Shown piece after piece: positions 1-8,865 of a stretch of DNA of 64,000 nt. This stretch comes from Klebsiella grimontii (lineage in GTDB: Bacteria > Pseudomonadota > Gammaproteobacteria > Enterobacterales > Enterobacteriaceae): positions 96,375 to 160,374 of the forward strand of contig NZ_FZTC01000053.1 of assembly GCF_900200035.1 (NCBI RefSeq), written 5' to 3'. The translations under genes and the position numbers were made by a program. The notes under the pieces were generated by a model. That model saw only the letters and a program-made list of their open reading frames with translations. It was not told the DNA's origin and ran no database searches. Positions within the stretch are counted from its first letter, which is position 1, and each line of letters begins with the position of its first letter.

Positions 1-88
1 CCGCGGCAAATCCCGCACAATTCGCCGTATTCAGTCGATTCATTATCTCGATCGCAAAGATCCGGATATCCAGCTGCACATCCTGTAA
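1..88 (+). CDS. glpX: Fructose-1,6-bisphosphatase class II, 3' end only
   Basis: Only the last 28 codons are present, read from base 2 and ending at TAA 86-88. The C-terminus IRRIQSIHYLDRKDPD is the conserved end of enterobacterial GlpX, which hydrolyses fructose-1,6-bisphosphate in gluconeogenesis. fpr follows in the same direction, as in E. coli. In E. coli glpX is the third gene of glpFKX; here a glpF-glpK pair is found about 11.5 kb downstream instead, so the usual operon is either split or duplicated. Confidence 0.85.
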   Translation, partial: RGKSRTIRRIQSIHYLDRKDPDIQLHIL

Positions 89-107
89 AACATTTGATCA
101 ATAGAGC

Positions 108-131
108 TTTCCAGCCTTTTCGGGCTGGAAA
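108..131 (+). terminator. Stem-loop between glpX and fpr
   Basis: TTTCCAGCC (108-116) pairs with GGCTGGAAA (123-131) around a six-base loop. No T-run follows, so it could be a weak terminator or an RNA-stabilising hairpin at the end of the glp transcript. Confidence 0.4.
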
Positions 132-183
132 TCTGCTCTCGTCGCGGTGAAGATACGCTAACAGGATTGAGAGGAGAGACGCT

Positions 184-930
184 ATGGCAAACTGGGTTAC
201 AGGCAAAGTCGTAAAGGTTCAAAACTGGACGGATGCGCTGTTTAGCCTCACCGTTCACGCACCGGTTGCGCCGTTTACCGCAGGTCAGTTTGCCAAGCTG
301 GGCCTGGACATTGACGGTGAACGCGTGCAGCGCGCGTATTCCTACGTCAACGCCCCCGGCAATCCCGATCTTGAGTTCTACCTGGTGACGGTTCCGGAGG
401 GCAAGCTCAGCCCACGGCTGGCGGCACTGAAGCCGGGCGACGAAGTGCAGATTGTCAGCGAAGCCGCCGGTTTCTTCGTCCTGGAAGAGGTACCGGATTG
501 CGACACGCTATGGATGCTCGCTACCGGCACGGCGATTGGCCCGTACCTGTCGATTCTCGAAGAAGGGAAAGACCTGGATCGTTTTGAAAACCTGGTACTG
601 GTGCACGCCGCGCGATATGCCGCCGATCTCAGCTATCTGCCGCAGATGCAGGCGCTGGAAGCGCGCTATGCGGGCAAGCTGCGCATCCAGTCGGTCGTGA
701 GCCGGGAAACCGCGCCGGGCATGCTCACGGGGCGCATCCCGTTCCTGATTGAAACCGGCGCGCTGGAAGAGGCCGTCGGCCTGCCGATGAACGCCGAGAG
801 CAGCCACGTTATGCTGTGCGGTAACCCGCAGATGGTGCGCGACACTCAGCAGTTGCTGAAAGAGACCCGGCAGATGAGCAAGCACCTGCGGCGCCGACCG
901 GGTCATATGACCGCCGAACACTACTGGTAA
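184..930 (+). CDS. fpr: Ferredoxin/flavodoxin-NADP(+) reductase
   Basis: 248 aa, the same length as E. coli Fpr, and near-identical in recalled sequence. It is a soluble FAD enzyme that passes electrons between NADPH and flavodoxin or ferredoxin, supporting radical enzymes and the oxidative-stress response. Visible motifs: FAD-binding RAYSYV at 50-55, nucleotide-binding ATGTAIGP at 113-120, the CGNPQMVRD segment near 213, and the C-terminal aromatic residue W248 typical of this subclass. A GAGGAGAGA ribosome site sits about 7 bases before the ATG. It abuts the convergent yiiR with no gap. In E. coli it belongs to the SoxRS regulon; no clear soxbox was established here. Confidence 0.95.
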   Translation: MANWVTGKVVKVQNWTDALFSLTVHAPVAPFTAGQFAKLGLDIDGERVQRAYSYVNAPGNPDLEFYLVTVPEGKLSPRLAALKPGDEVQIVSEAAGFFVLEEVPDCDTLWMLATGTAIGPYLSILEEGKDLDRFENLVLVHAARYAADLSYLPQMQALEARYAGKLRIQSVVSRETAPGMLTGRIPFLIETGALEEAVGLPMNAESSHVMLCGNPQMVRDTQQLLKETRQMSKHLRRRPGHMTAEHYW

Positions 931-1359
931 TCAGGATTCCGCTTTCCAGCGCACGTCCAGCGTCTCTTTACCAAACTTATTCGCGCCCTGGGTGCCGACA
1001 AACGCGCCCAGGTCGATCAGCATCATGACGATAATCAGCGTCGGTATAAACCGCCCGACGCCCCACTGCCAGACCACAGGCAGCATTGACCAGTTGCCCG
1101 CCAGCAGCATCCACGCCAGAATCATCAGCAGCGCCCAGAGCCCGGATTTACCCCGATCGTGCAGGCGTTTAATAGTCACCGCCGCCGTCGGCCACAGCAG
1201 GCACACCAGAATAAAAGCCGCCGTCTGTAGATTAAGAAGATTACTGCCGGCCAGCGTGAACAACGCGCTCATGGTCACTATCCAGATAGCGATCCAGATC
1301 CAGAAGTCGCGACGTCCAATCCGCCCTTTAATTGAGAATAGCCACTGCTGTAGGGTCAT
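931..1359 (-). CDS. yiiR: DUF805 inner-membrane protein YiiR
   Basis: 142 aa, matching the E. coli YiiR family (DUF805). The N-terminal QQWLFSIKGRIGRRDFW is typical of DUF805, followed by about four hydrophobic spans and the loop TIKRLHDRGKSG, the most conserved DUF805 segment. Function is unknown; membrane location is predicted from hydrophobicity. It converges on fpr, with its stop directly adjoining the fpr stop, and is divergent from yiiQ, an arrangement shared with E. coli. Confidence 0.9.
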   Translation of the reverse strand: MTLQQWLFSIKGRIGRRDFWIWIAIWIVTMSALFTLAGSNLLNLQTAAFILVCLLWPTAAVTIKRLHDRGKSGLWALLMILAWMLLAGNWSMLPVVWQWGVGRFIPTLIIVMMLIDLGAFVGTQGANKFGKETLDVRWKAES

Positions 1360-1471
1360 ATTTTATTCCTTATCATCATCACCGACGTAGTTTACCCTGA
1401 AGGCGTGACTTTTTGACAAGCGTGACGGTTCTCGTTTTAATCGTCAGCAGATAAAAAAAGGGAAGATGGGC

Positions 1472-2071
1472 ATGAAGAAGTGGGCAACCTTATGTTTGAT
1501 TGGGCTGGCGGCGTTATCCGTTGGCCAAAAGGCGTTGTCCGCCGAGTCAGACGCCAGCGCTACGGCACCCTATCTTCTCTCCGGCGCGCCGGTCTTTGAT
1601 ATTTCCATCAGCGAGTTTCGGGAAAAATTCAATCGCGATAACCCGAAGCTAACGCTCAATGAATTTCGCGCCGTCGCCGCCAGCAAAGACCAGGCGAACC
1701 TGACCCGCGCCGCCACCAAGATCAATGAGAACCTCTACGCGTCGACCGCGCTTGAACGTGGAACCCTCAAAATTAAATCGATGCAAATAACCTGGCTACC
1801 GATTCAGGGGCCGCAGCAGAAAGCGGCGAAAGCCAGGGCCCTGGAGTATATGAGCGCCGTGATGCGCGCTTTTGTGCCCACGCTAAGTCAGACGCAAAGC
1901 CAGCAAAAATTGCAAAAACTGCTGACCACCGGAAAAGGCAAACGTTACTTCAGCGAAACCGAAGGCGCGGTGCGCTATGTGGTGGCAGACAACGGCGAAA
2001 AGGGGCTGACCTTCGCTGTTGAACCGATTAAGCTGGCGCTATCTGAAACGCTGGAAAACAACAATAAATGA
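1472..2071 (+). CDS. yiiQ: DUF1454 periplasmic protein YiiQ
   Basis: 199 aa from ATG 1472. An in-frame ATG at 1466 lies almost on top of the AAGGGAAG ribosome site (1458-1465), so 1472, with a normal spacer, is preferred. The first about 24 residues form a Sec signal peptide ending in ALSA, so export to the periplasm is likely. The body, including YASTALERGTLKIKS and RYVVADNGEKGLTF, matches E. coli YiiQ. Function is unknown. It lies just upstream of tpiA, as in E. coli. Confidence 0.88.
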   Translation: MKKWATLCLIGLAALSVGQKALSAESDASATAPYLLSGAPVFDISISEFREKFNRDNPKLTLNEFRAVAASKDQANLTRAATKINENLYASTALERGTLKIKSMQITWLPIQGPQQKAAKARALEYMSAVMRAFVPTLSQTQSQQKLQKLLTTGKGKRYFSETEGAVRYVVADNGEKGLTFAVEPIKLALSETLENNNK

Positions 2072-2179
2072 CAAAAAGCAAAGCCTTTCCAGTGATGAAT
2101 CTCTATACTGTTTCACAGACCATGCTGCCCTCGGGGGCGGCTATATTCCTTAATTCGCTTTGAAGCGTGGAGAATAAAA

Positions 2180-2947
2180 ATGCGACATCCTTTAGTGATG
2201 GGTAACTGGAAACTGAACGGCAGCCGCCACATGGTAAACGAACTGGTCGCAAACCTGCGTACCGAACTGGCTGGCGTGACCGGCTGTGCAGTTGCAATTG
2301 CTCCGCCTGAAATGTACATCGACCTGGCGAAACAAGCCGCTGCCGGCAGCCACATTCACCTGGGCGCGCAGAACGTTGACCTGAACCTGTCCGGCGCATT
2401 CACCGGCGAAACAAGCGCTGAAATGCTGAAAGACATCGGCGCTCAGTACATCATCATCGGCCACTCCGAGCGTCGTACCTACCACAAAGAGTCCGACGAG
2501 CTGATCGCTAAAAAATTCGCGGTACTGAAAGAGCAGGGTCTGATTCCGGTTCTGTGCATCGGTGAAACCGAAGCGGAAAACGAAGCGGGCAAAACCGAAG
2601 AAGTGTGCGCCCGTCAAATCGACGCCGTTCTGAAAACTCAGGGCGCGGCGGCCTTCGAAGGCGTGGTTATCGCTTACGAACCCGTATGGGCGATCGGTAC
2701 CGGCAAATCCGCTACCCCGGCTCAGGCCCAGGCGGTGCACAAATTCATTCGCGATCACATCGCGAAAGCCGATGCGAAAGTGGCTGAACAAGTGATCATC
2801 CAGTACGGCGGTTCCGTTAACGCGGGCAACGCAGCGGAGCTGTTCACCCAGCCGGACATCGACGGCGCACTGGTTGGCGGCGCATCTCTGAAAGCTGACG
2901 CTTTCGCGGTGATCGTTAAAGCAGCAGAAGCCGCGAAAAAAGCGTAA
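2180..2947 (+). CDS. tpiA: Triosephosphate isomerase
   Basis: 255 aa, full length. It interconverts dihydroxyacetone phosphate and glyceraldehyde-3-phosphate in cytosolic glycolysis. All catalytic residues are visible: N9 and K11 in GNWKLNG, H95 in IIGHSERR, and E167 in [11 protein letters not shown] (start of mobile loop 6), plus the phosphate-binding YGGSVNAGN. The ATG is preceded by TGGAGAATAAAA. In E. coli and Salmonella the neighbours are yiiQ and cdh; here, as in Salmonella, a block of extra genes separates tpiA from cdh. Confidence 0.97.
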   Translation: MRHPLVMGNWKLNGSRHMVNELVANLRTELAGVTGCAVAIAPPEMYIDLAKQAAAGSHIHLGAQNVDLNLSGAFTGETSAEMLKDIGAQYIIIGHSERRTYHKESDELIAKKFAVLKEQGLIPVLCIGETEAENEAGKTEEVCARQIDAVLKTQGAAAFEGVVIAYEPVWAIGTGKSATPAQAQAVHKFIRDHIAKADAKVAEQVIIQYGGSVNAGNAAELFTQPDIDGALVGGASLKADAFAVIVKAAEAAKKA

Positions 2948-2958
2948 TTCGCTTTAAA

Positions 2959-3045
2959 GGCTACCCCCGGTCGCGCTTCGCAACCGGGCTACTGACCAGA
3001 AATCTGCAATATTTGTAGCCCGGCTCAGCACAGCGCAAGCCGGGT
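2959..3045. repeat. REP palindrome pair downstream of tpiA
   Basis: Two GC-rich palindromes in inverted array. The first runs 2959-2992 (GGCTACCCCCGG to CCGGGCTAC); the second runs 3015-3045 (GTAGCCCGGCT to AGCCGGGT). They belong to the intergenic REP family found at many convergent or 3' sites in this window. Confidence 0.75.
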
Positions 3046-3050
3046 TTTTT
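3019..3050 (+). terminator. Rho-independent terminator of tpiA
   Basis: CCCGGCT (3019-3025) pairs with AGCCGGG (3038-3044), followed by six T residues. The second REP unit thus doubles as the tpiA terminator. It faces the leftward DASS transporter gene that ends at 3057. Confidence 0.75.
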
Positions 3051-3056
3051 ACCCCG

Positions 3057-4361
3057 CTATAGTTTCCCCAACGCCTGATACCACAGATAGTCCAGCGGCA
3101 GCAGAATCAAATAGCTCACCGCCGCCAGCGCGATACACAGCAGCATTCCCGCCCTTGCAGGCACTTTCCCCAGCCCCATCGCCACCACAATCGGTGACGC
3201 TTGATACGGCAGCAGCGGCGTGGAGTACCCCAGCACCTGAATCATAATCACGCTCAGCAGCGGGAAGCCGGTCGCATCGGAGAAGCTCTGCGCGAAGGTG
3301 GTATACAGCGCCGGTACGCCGTTGGCGGTCATGATAAAGTTCAGCGCGCTGGTAATGCCGGTCAACGCGAGAAAGCTGGTAAACGGACTCTCTTTATCCA
3401 GCGGCATAATCTGCAGCAGCGCATTGCCCACCACGCCGCCGATACCGGTTTGGGTCACGGTGATAGCCAGCCCGAGAATGCCGGCAACGTAAATACAGGT
3501 GCGGATATTCACGCCGCTGGAAAACTCCTCGCCGCTGATAAAGCCGACCCGCGGCAGCAGCGTTACCACCGCCGCCGCCAGCCCCGTCCAGGCCGGCCCC
3601 ACGCCGTGCCAGCTTTCGGTCACCCAGAGCGTCAGCACCACCGCCAGCAGCCACGCCAGGCGCTTCTCATCGCGGCTCATCGGCGGCAGCGGCGTCATGT
3701 CGCGCGGCGGGTGCGGTTTTCCGGGAAACAGCCAGCATATTAATGCAATCAGCACAGCGCCTTTGAGCCAGCCGAGCACCGGCGTATGCAGCAGTAAATA
3801 GGGCAGGTAATTCAGGTGAATACCATATGATCCCTCCGCCGCGCCGCTCATCACCAGATTCGGGACGTTGGCGGGTAGGATGGTGGCAGACAGCTGGAAG
3901 GTACCGAACCCCACCGCCAGCGCCAGGCCAAACCACGGGCGCGTCCCCTCTTCAATACCGGCACGCCTGGCCATTGCCGCCACAATCGGCATCAGCAGCG
4001 CGATACGTCCCATATTGGACGGCATCACAAACGCCAAGGCATAGCTGAGCAGCACCACGCTGGCGACCATCAGCGGCCAGGAGTCGGTCAGCCGCGACGA
4101 AAGCGACCGCGCCGCCCTGTCCGCAAGTCCGGTTTTGCGGATAGCGATCCCCAGCACAAAGCCGCTGAACACCAGCCAGAACGCCGATGAGGCAAAGCCG
4201 CCGAAAATCACCTCCGGCGGCGCGATTTTGGCGATCATCGCCGCGGCAAAAAACAGCAGCGCGGTCATAAACTCCGGTAGTAAAGAGGTCGCCCAGAGGA
4301 GAATAGTGATGCCGACGATGATAGAGGGAAGGAACAGAGGGTGGGAAAACCAGAGCGACAT
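3057..4361 (-). CDS. DASS/SLC13-family anion permease
   Basis: 434 aa, with 11-12 hydrophobic spans across its length. It fits the divalent-anion:Na+ symporter (CitT/SLC13) group of the ion transporter superfamily: paired regions around FQLSATILPANVPN (about 155-168) and NFIMTANGVPALY (about 340-352) occupy the places of the two SNT-type hairpins. The usual SNT serine is not clear in the first copy, so ion coupling and substrate cannot be called. AGGAGACAGGT precedes the ATG. The gene lies 98 bp downstream of the GntR gene, the same direction, and may have its own promoter. Confidence 0.75.
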   Translation of the reverse strand: MSLWFSHPLFLPSIIVGITILLWATSLLPEFMTALLFFAAAMIAKIAPPEVIFGGFASSAFWLVFSGFVLGIAIRKTGLADRAARSLSSRLTDSWPLMVASVVLLSYALAFVMPSNMGRIALLMPIVAAMARRAGIEEGTRPWFGLALAVGFGTFQLSATILPANVPNLVMSGAAEGSYGIHLNYLPYLLLHTPVLGWLKGAVLIALICWLFPGKPHPPRDMTPLPPMSRDEKRLAWLLAVVLTLWVTESWHGVGPAWTGLAAAVVTLLPRVGFISGEEFSSGVNIRTCIYVAGILGLAITVTQTGIGGVVGNALLQIMPLDKESPFTSFLALTGITSALNFIMTANGVPALYTTFAQSFSDATGFPLLSVIMIQVLGYSTPLLPYQASPIVVAMGLGKVPARAGMLLCIALAAVSYLILLPLDYLWYQALGKL

Positions 4362-4459
4362 ACCTGTCTCCTGTCGTTTTTTTCAGCAAGAATACGACGG
4401 ACAACAGGACAGGTAAACGCCAGATATAGTGGGGTTATGACAACACCGGTGCGGGCAGA

Positions 4460-5191
4460 TTAGTGATAATGAATTTCGCCAAAGTATTCCGACAGCACGT
4501 AATAACGGCAATATTCAAAAGGGCTGTTATGCCCGGCCTGAAACGTCTGTCTGGCGACGGATAATAGTGGTTTATTCGCCGCGATCTGCAGTTTTTCGCA
4601 CAGGTCGGGGGAAGGTAAGATCGCCTCAACCTTTTCAATCGCCGAGTCACTGGTGACGTTTAATAGCGAATAAAGCGACGTATGTTCCAGCGCCTCTGGC
4701 GTGAGCTGCAGATCGGGAAAGAAGCTAAGATCGAGATAGATCTTTTCATGGTTAAACGGACGATTATTCAGGCAACGAATACGCGAGATATAGAGATAAT
4801 GATGATGGGCGGGCAGGCTCAAACCATCTGCCTGAGCGTCACGCGCGCGACGCGGCGCAATCTCAAGAATACGGTTCTCTATCTCGACGCTGGCATCCTG
4901 AAGATCGCTGGTAATGCCGCGAAACGTGTGGCCGTAGCTCACTCCCTCCGGCACTGAGCACACTACCGATCCGCTTCCGCGCTGGGACGAAATAATGCCC
5001 GCATTGATTAATTCGCTCCAGGCCTGTTTAACCACGATGAGCGAGACGTTATAGGCTCTGGCAACCTCTTTTTGCGTCGGCAGCTGGCTGCCTAACGGCA
5101 AGGACCCATTCTGAATCTGCTGACAGATGATAAAAAATAGTTGCTTATAAAGCGGAGTAAAGCTCGTTTTATCAACCTGCAAACTGCGCAC
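4460..5191 (-). CDS. GntR-family regulator with UTRA ligand domain
   Basis: 243 aa from a GTG start. Residues about 10-80 form the winged helix of GntR proteins (LPTQKEVARAYNVSLIVVKQAWSEL, then a wing with GSGSVVCS). Residues about 95-240 form a UTRA/HutC effector domain. It is last in a leftward permease-kinase-hydrolase-regulator set whose order equals Salmonella STM4065-4068. The perfect palindrome at 8738-8769 upstream of the first gene is its likely operator, by inference. No strong ribosome site precedes the GTG, so the exact start is uncertain. Confidence 0.85.
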   Translation of the reverse strand: MRSLQVDKTSFTPLYKQLFFIICQQIQNGSLPLGSQLPTQKEVARAYNVSLIVVKQAWSELINAGIISSQRGSGSVVCSVPEGVSYGHTFRGITSDLQDASVEIENRILEIAPRRARDAQADGLSLPAHHHYLYISRIRCLNNRPFNHEKIYLDLSFFPDLQLTPEALEHTSLYSLLNVTSDSAIEKVEAILPSPDLCEKLQIAANKPLLSVARQTFQAGHNSPFEYCRYYVLSEYFGEIHYH

Positions 5192-5244
5192 CTCACGTCT
5201 TCGCCAGCAGGGGACGTTTTACCGTCCCCGGCAGGGTGAATTCG

Positions 5245-6285
5245 CTACCCTGCGATTTGCCTGGCCAGTTGTGCCAAATCGAAATGATTCATACGATCCA
5301 CGGTCGTTAAATAATCGGCGGGAAAAGCCTCCACGCCATGGAATGCGCCGGAAATCGCTCCAACCATGGTAGCGACAGTATCAGTATCATTGCCGATATT
5401 AACGCCGGAGATAATAGCATCTACGGCAGAATTCGGACAACACGCGAACAGGCCAAAGGCCGCCGGTACGGCTTCACTGACGTGCAGCCCGGAACCAATA
5501 ATATCGGCAAGTTCCACCACCGCCGTTTCCCAATGACGATGGCGTTGACCGATAGCCACGGCCAGCTCGATGCGTCGGGCAACGGATGGGCCTGCCACCA
5601 TCATCGCTCCTTGCTCCTGCGCCAGCAGATAGCCTCTTTGCGCGCCATAAATACCGGCGGCAATAATGGTGTCCGCATTGGTCTGCGATCTTAATGCTTC
5701 ACTGGTTGCCGCCGCCATCGCCGCTGCGCCGGACATCGCCAGCACGTTATTATGCGTAAAGCGGCAAATCTGCAGCGCGCAGTGAATCGCCGCGTCAATA
5801 TCCCCCGGATGCAGCACCGCCGCCGGCCAAATCTTCATGGCGGCGCCGTTGGTGGCTTCCGCGTTTCCCTTATTAATAATCTGTACCGACTGCTTTTCGC
5901 CTTCAAGATCGCCCTGCAAGGAGGCACGATTGTCATTGAATATCGCTTTCATTGCCGCACGCGTCGTCGGGCCGGTAAAGTTGGCGTAGTAAGGGTAATC
6001 CAGCCACTGCTGGAAGGCCTCGCGCATCGCCTCATCGCTGACCTGGCGCTGATGACGCAGCAGCGCGTCCATAATGTATTTCGCCTGAATAAAATCATCC
6101 GTGCACATACCCGCTTCGTTGCAGCGGCCAAACGTATCCGCTGGCGGTTTTTGAAAGGTCGTTACCCAGCCGCCGAAATAGTCCTTAATTTGCTGCTGGG
6201 TCCGTACTTCCGTCGCCGCGCCCATCGCGTCCGCTGCAGCGGCGCCTACCAGGCATCCCAGTATTTTGTTTTGATCAACGTGCAT
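5245..6285 (-). CDS. ADP-ribosylglycohydrolase family protein
   Basis: 346 aa. The all-helical DraG/ARH fold is recognisable from GCLVGAAAADAMGAATE at 10-26, the metal-binding T62-D63-D64, and G298-N-D-T-D-T303 near the C-terminus, the second half of the dinuclear Mg site. Family members hydrolyse N- or O-glycosidic links to ADP-ribose or similar ribosides. It is cotranscribed with the riboside kinase (9-bp gap; AAGGAGT ribosome site), suggesting a role in releasing or trimming a riboside rather than in protein de-ADP-ribosylation. The counterpart in Salmonella is STM4067. True substrate unknown. Confidence 0.85.
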   Translation of the reverse strand: MHVDQNKILGCLVGAAAADAMGAATEVRTQQQIKDYFGGWVTTFQKPPADTFGRCNEAGMCTDDFIQAKYIMDALLRHQRQVSDEAMREAFQQWLDYPYYANFTGPTTRAAMKAIFNDNRASLQGDLEGEKQSVQIINKGNAEATNGAAMKIWPAAVLHPGDIDAAIHCALQICRFTHNNVLAMSGAAAMAAATSEALRSQTNADTIIAAGIYGAQRGYLLAQEQGAMMVAGPSVARRIELAVAIGQRHRHWETAVVELADIIGSGLHVSEAVPAAFGLFACCPNSAVDAIISGVNIGNDTDTVATMVGAISGAFHGVEAFPADYLTTVDRMNHFDLAQLARQIAG

Positions 6286-6294
6286 GATGACTCC

Positions 6295-7254
6295 TTATTT
6301 CACGGTCATGGCTTGTGCCAGCGAACGGCTGGACAGAAAAGTATTGAGCTGGTCGGGATACGGCAGAGCGGTCATTGCCCCTTTTGCCGTCACCGCCATT
6401 GCGCCGCAGGCGTTGGCATTGCTGATGGCCTCCGCCAGCAAGGCATGATTCCAGTAGTTTTCGCGGGAAAGCGTGAACAGCAGGCCGCCGACAAAGGCAT
6501 CGCCAGCTCCGGTGGTATCGACGACCTCCACGCGCGGGGCGGGAAAAAGGAACTCTCCCTCGGCGGTGATGAGCAACGCCCCTTCGGCCCCCAACGAAAT
6601 GATGGTGGTATCACAGCCCAGATCGCGCATGTAATACCGCGCATCCAGCCAGTGGCTGGCGCCGCTCAGCTGACACAGCTCATCGGCCGAGACTTTGCAG
6701 ATAGACGCCAGCGCAGCGGAGCGGGCGATCAGGTCAGGGATCTCAGCGGTATTGCGCCACATCTTGCTGCGCAAGTTGACATCAAACAGAACGTAGCCGC
6801 CGGCCTCCCGCATTCTTCGCGCGCCCTCAAGACATGCCTCGCGAGCGGGACTGTCGGTGAGACCAATGGAGCTAAAGTAAAACCATTCGTATTTTCTGAA
6901 CGTCGGCAGATCCTGAGGTGAAACGTAGGTATCAGCCCCCGGATGCACCAGATAGGTAAAGCTGCGCTCGCCGTCAGCCGTCAGATTGACGATCAGTACC
7001 GCACTGGTCAGGCTCGCATCCAGCCGCAGCGAAGAGACATCGACGCCGTTATCCTGAAAAACCTGGCGCAGGAAACGCCCGGCGTCATCGTCGCCAAGGC
7101 AGCCGATAAAACCGCACGTTCCGCCCAGCCTGGCAACGCAGACCCCCACGTTCGCCGAAGCGCCTCCGGGACATTTCAGGTAGCTGTTCTGTTTTTCCGG
7201 TACCAGGTCTACGGAGGCGTCTCCGATCGCCCAAACCTTATTCATGGCATTCAT
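6295..7254 (-). CDS. PfkB-family sugar/nucleoside kinase, probable aminoimidazole riboside kinase
   Basis: 319 aa ribokinase-fold enzyme. The N-terminal GDASVDLVPE and CPGGASANVGVCVARLG (28-44) form the substrate side; DTTGAGD at 246-252 is the anion hole, with D252 as catalytic base. Operon order and gene place match Salmonella STM4066, shown to phosphorylate aminoimidazole riboside so that it can feed thiamine (and purine) synthesis. The start at 7254 has AAGGAGG five bases upstream, overlapping the stop of the permease gene, so translation is probably coupled. Exact substrate specificity is inferred from this similarity. Confidence 0.8.
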   Translation of the reverse strand: MNAMNKVWAIGDASVDLVPEKQNSYLKCPGGASANVGVCVARLGGTCGFIGCLGDDDAGRFLRQVFQDNGVDVSSLRLDASLTSAVLIVNLTADGERSFTYLVHPGADTYVSPQDLPTFRKYEWFYFSSIGLTDSPAREACLEGARRMREAGGYVLFDVNLRSKMWRNTAEIPDLIARSAALASICKVSADELCQLSGASHWLDARYYMRDLGCDTTIISLGAEGALLITAEGEFLFPAPRVEVVDTTGAGDAFVGGLLFTLSRENYWNHALLAEAISNANACGAMAVTAKGAMTALPYPDQLNTFLSSRSLAQAMTVK

Positions 7255-7264
7255 TTACGCCTCC

Positions 7265-8599
7265 TTATGCCTGTTTTTGCGCAAGGGCGAGCTGAATATC
7301 ACGATAATATTCGTTATTAATCAGATACTTTTTCATAAGCAGCCCAACCGCAAGATGGAACAGTGCCGGAATGAGCGTCATCATCAGCGCAATACCGGTG
7401 AGCGAACGCGCGCTCTGTTCAACGTCGGCCTGATAGCCAAAGTGGCTCAGCAGAAATCCCAGTACGCCCCCCGCGATCCCCATACCAAACTTCTGGAAGA
7501 AGAGAATGCCGCCAAACGCGAGGCCGGATACCCGCAGCCCGGTTTTCTTTTCGCCATAATCCACCGCTTCGGCGATAGAGGACCAGAACACCGGCATTTG
7601 CATATCGCAGAAGAAATTAATAAGAAAATAGAATGTAAATGCCAGGATAAGATTTTCACGCCCGACGAAGAAATACATCATCGCGCTTAGTACAAAGGTA
7701 ATAATCTGGGTGTAGCGGAACATCTTAATTTTATCCCAGAACTTGGTTATCCAGGTGGTGGCGATCATCGCCAGAATAGAGGCGACAACGCCGGTAGTCA
7801 GAAAAGGTGAAATCAGGCTATCGCCGCCATTAAGATAATACTTGGCATAATAGGCCGCGACGGAACCGCGAATAACGTAACCGCACATCAGCAATAAAAT
7901 AACAACCCCAAGAATAATCCACTGATCGTTACGTAACAGATACTTAAACTGCTTCCCTACCGATAGCGAAGTAATTTCCGGCTCGCTACGTTCACGGGTG
8001 GTGAGAAAACAGAAGATAAACAGCAGGGCCCCCATCGCGCCCATTAGCCCCATAGAAAACTGGTAACCCAGCGCCTTGTTGCCCTGCCCCAGCCAGACGG
8101 CAAGCATCGGGACGACAATAGTGACCAGGAAAGCGGCAATTTTGGTCATCACAAAGCGATAGCCGTTTGCGCTTAGCCGTTCCACGGGATCGCTGGTAAT
8201 CACGCCAATCATCGAGATATAGGGAATAGTGATAGCGGTATAGACCAGGGTCATCAGAATATAGGTGCCATAGGCCCACGCCAGCTTGGCCATATAAACC
8301 ATATCAGGCGTGATAAACATTAAATAAACGGCGAAGCCAAAAGGGATGGCAAACCACAGCAGCCACGGGCGATAGCGTCCCCAGCGCGTATTCAGCTTAT
8401 CGGTAAGGACGCCCATGGCCGGATCGATAATGGCATCGATCATCCGCACAACCACGAAAAGTACGCCGACATCAGCGGCGCTCAGGCCGTAGATATCGGT
8501 ATAAAAATAGGCGAGAAGCAGCTGCATGGCGATGATCACAACGTTTATCGCCATATCTCCTGCGCCGAAGCCGATTTTTTCCACGATAGAAAGTTTCAT
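7265..8599 (-). CDS. GPH-family (MFS) glycoside/nucleoside permease
   Basis: 444 aa, 12 predicted membrane spans. Signature GPH features: KIGFGAGDMAINVV near the N-terminus, the loop DAIIDPAMGVLTDKLNTRWGRYRPW at about 54-78, and the mid-protein cytosolic loop FCFLTTRERSEPE. Relatives import glycosides, pentosides or nucleosides with Na+ or H+. As first gene of the operon with the riboside kinase, it probably imports the riboside. AAAGGA precedes the ATG. Confidence 0.85.
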   Translation of the reverse strand: MKLSIVEKIGFGAGDMAINVVIIAMQLLLAYFYTDIYGLSAADVGVLFVVVRMIDAIIDPAMGVLTDKLNTRWGRYRPWLLWFAIPFGFAVYLMFITPDMVYMAKLAWAYGTYILMTLVYTAITIPYISMIGVITSDPVERLSANGYRFVMTKIAAFLVTIVVPMLAVWLGQGNKALGYQFSMGLMGAMGALLFIFCFLTTRERSEPEITSLSVGKQFKYLLRNDQWIILGVVILLLMCGYVIRGSVAAYYAKYYLNGGDSLISPFLTTGVVASILAMIATTWITKFWDKIKMFRYTQIITFVLSAMMYFFVGRENLILAFTFYFLINFFCDMQMPVFWSSIAEAVDYGEKKTGLRVSGLAFGGILFFQKFGMGIAGGVLGFLLSHFGYQADVEQSARSLTGIALMMTLIPALFHLAVGLLMKKYLINNEYYRDIQLALAQKQA

Positions 8600-8737
8600 G
8601 TTGATATTCCTTTACGCTTAGCCGCGCAAATAGAGGGAACAATTAATGATGTCACTACATGAAATAAAAACGTTTTTATAAATAAGCCACCAGTCAGACA
8701 TGCAATGGAGGCTATGAAGAGAGTGTAACGATCCTCA

Positions 8738-8769
8738 AAAAGATATAAAGGTATACCTTTATATCTTTT
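8738..8769. promoter_or_regulatory. Perfect 32-bp palindrome, candidate GntR operator
   Basis: Every base from 8738 to 8769 pairs with its partner about the centre at 8753/8754; the core is AAAGGTATACCTTT. It lies 139 bp before the start of the leftward permease-kinase operon and on the far side of it cdh reads away from here. The AT-rich arms and GGTATACC centre suit a homodimeric GntR/UTRA repressor. No T-run follows, so it is unlikely to be a terminator. Confidence 0.65.
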
Positions 8770-8865
8770 GATCGGTTTCACATATTTTTATACACCCGAT
8801 CCTACCCCGACGTTAAACCGGGATAAGAATCAAGGAGATAATGAATGGCGGGAACGTAAAGGAAA

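Noticed and set aside
2959..2992. CRISPR-like or mobile repeat reading of the REP units
   Set aside because: Units are palindromic, scattered singly or in pairs at gene ends, with no regular spacers and no cas genes.
5752..6921. 389-codon plus-strand open frame opposite the hydrolase and kinase genes
   Set aside because: Arginine- and glutamine-rich shadow of two clear enzyme genes on the other strand; no homology features and no ribosome site.
8596..8781. 61-codon minus-strand reading frame upstream of the GPH permease gene
   Set aside because: It runs through the 32-bp palindrome and AT-rich promoter region, has no ribosome site, and resembles no protein; treated as non-coding.
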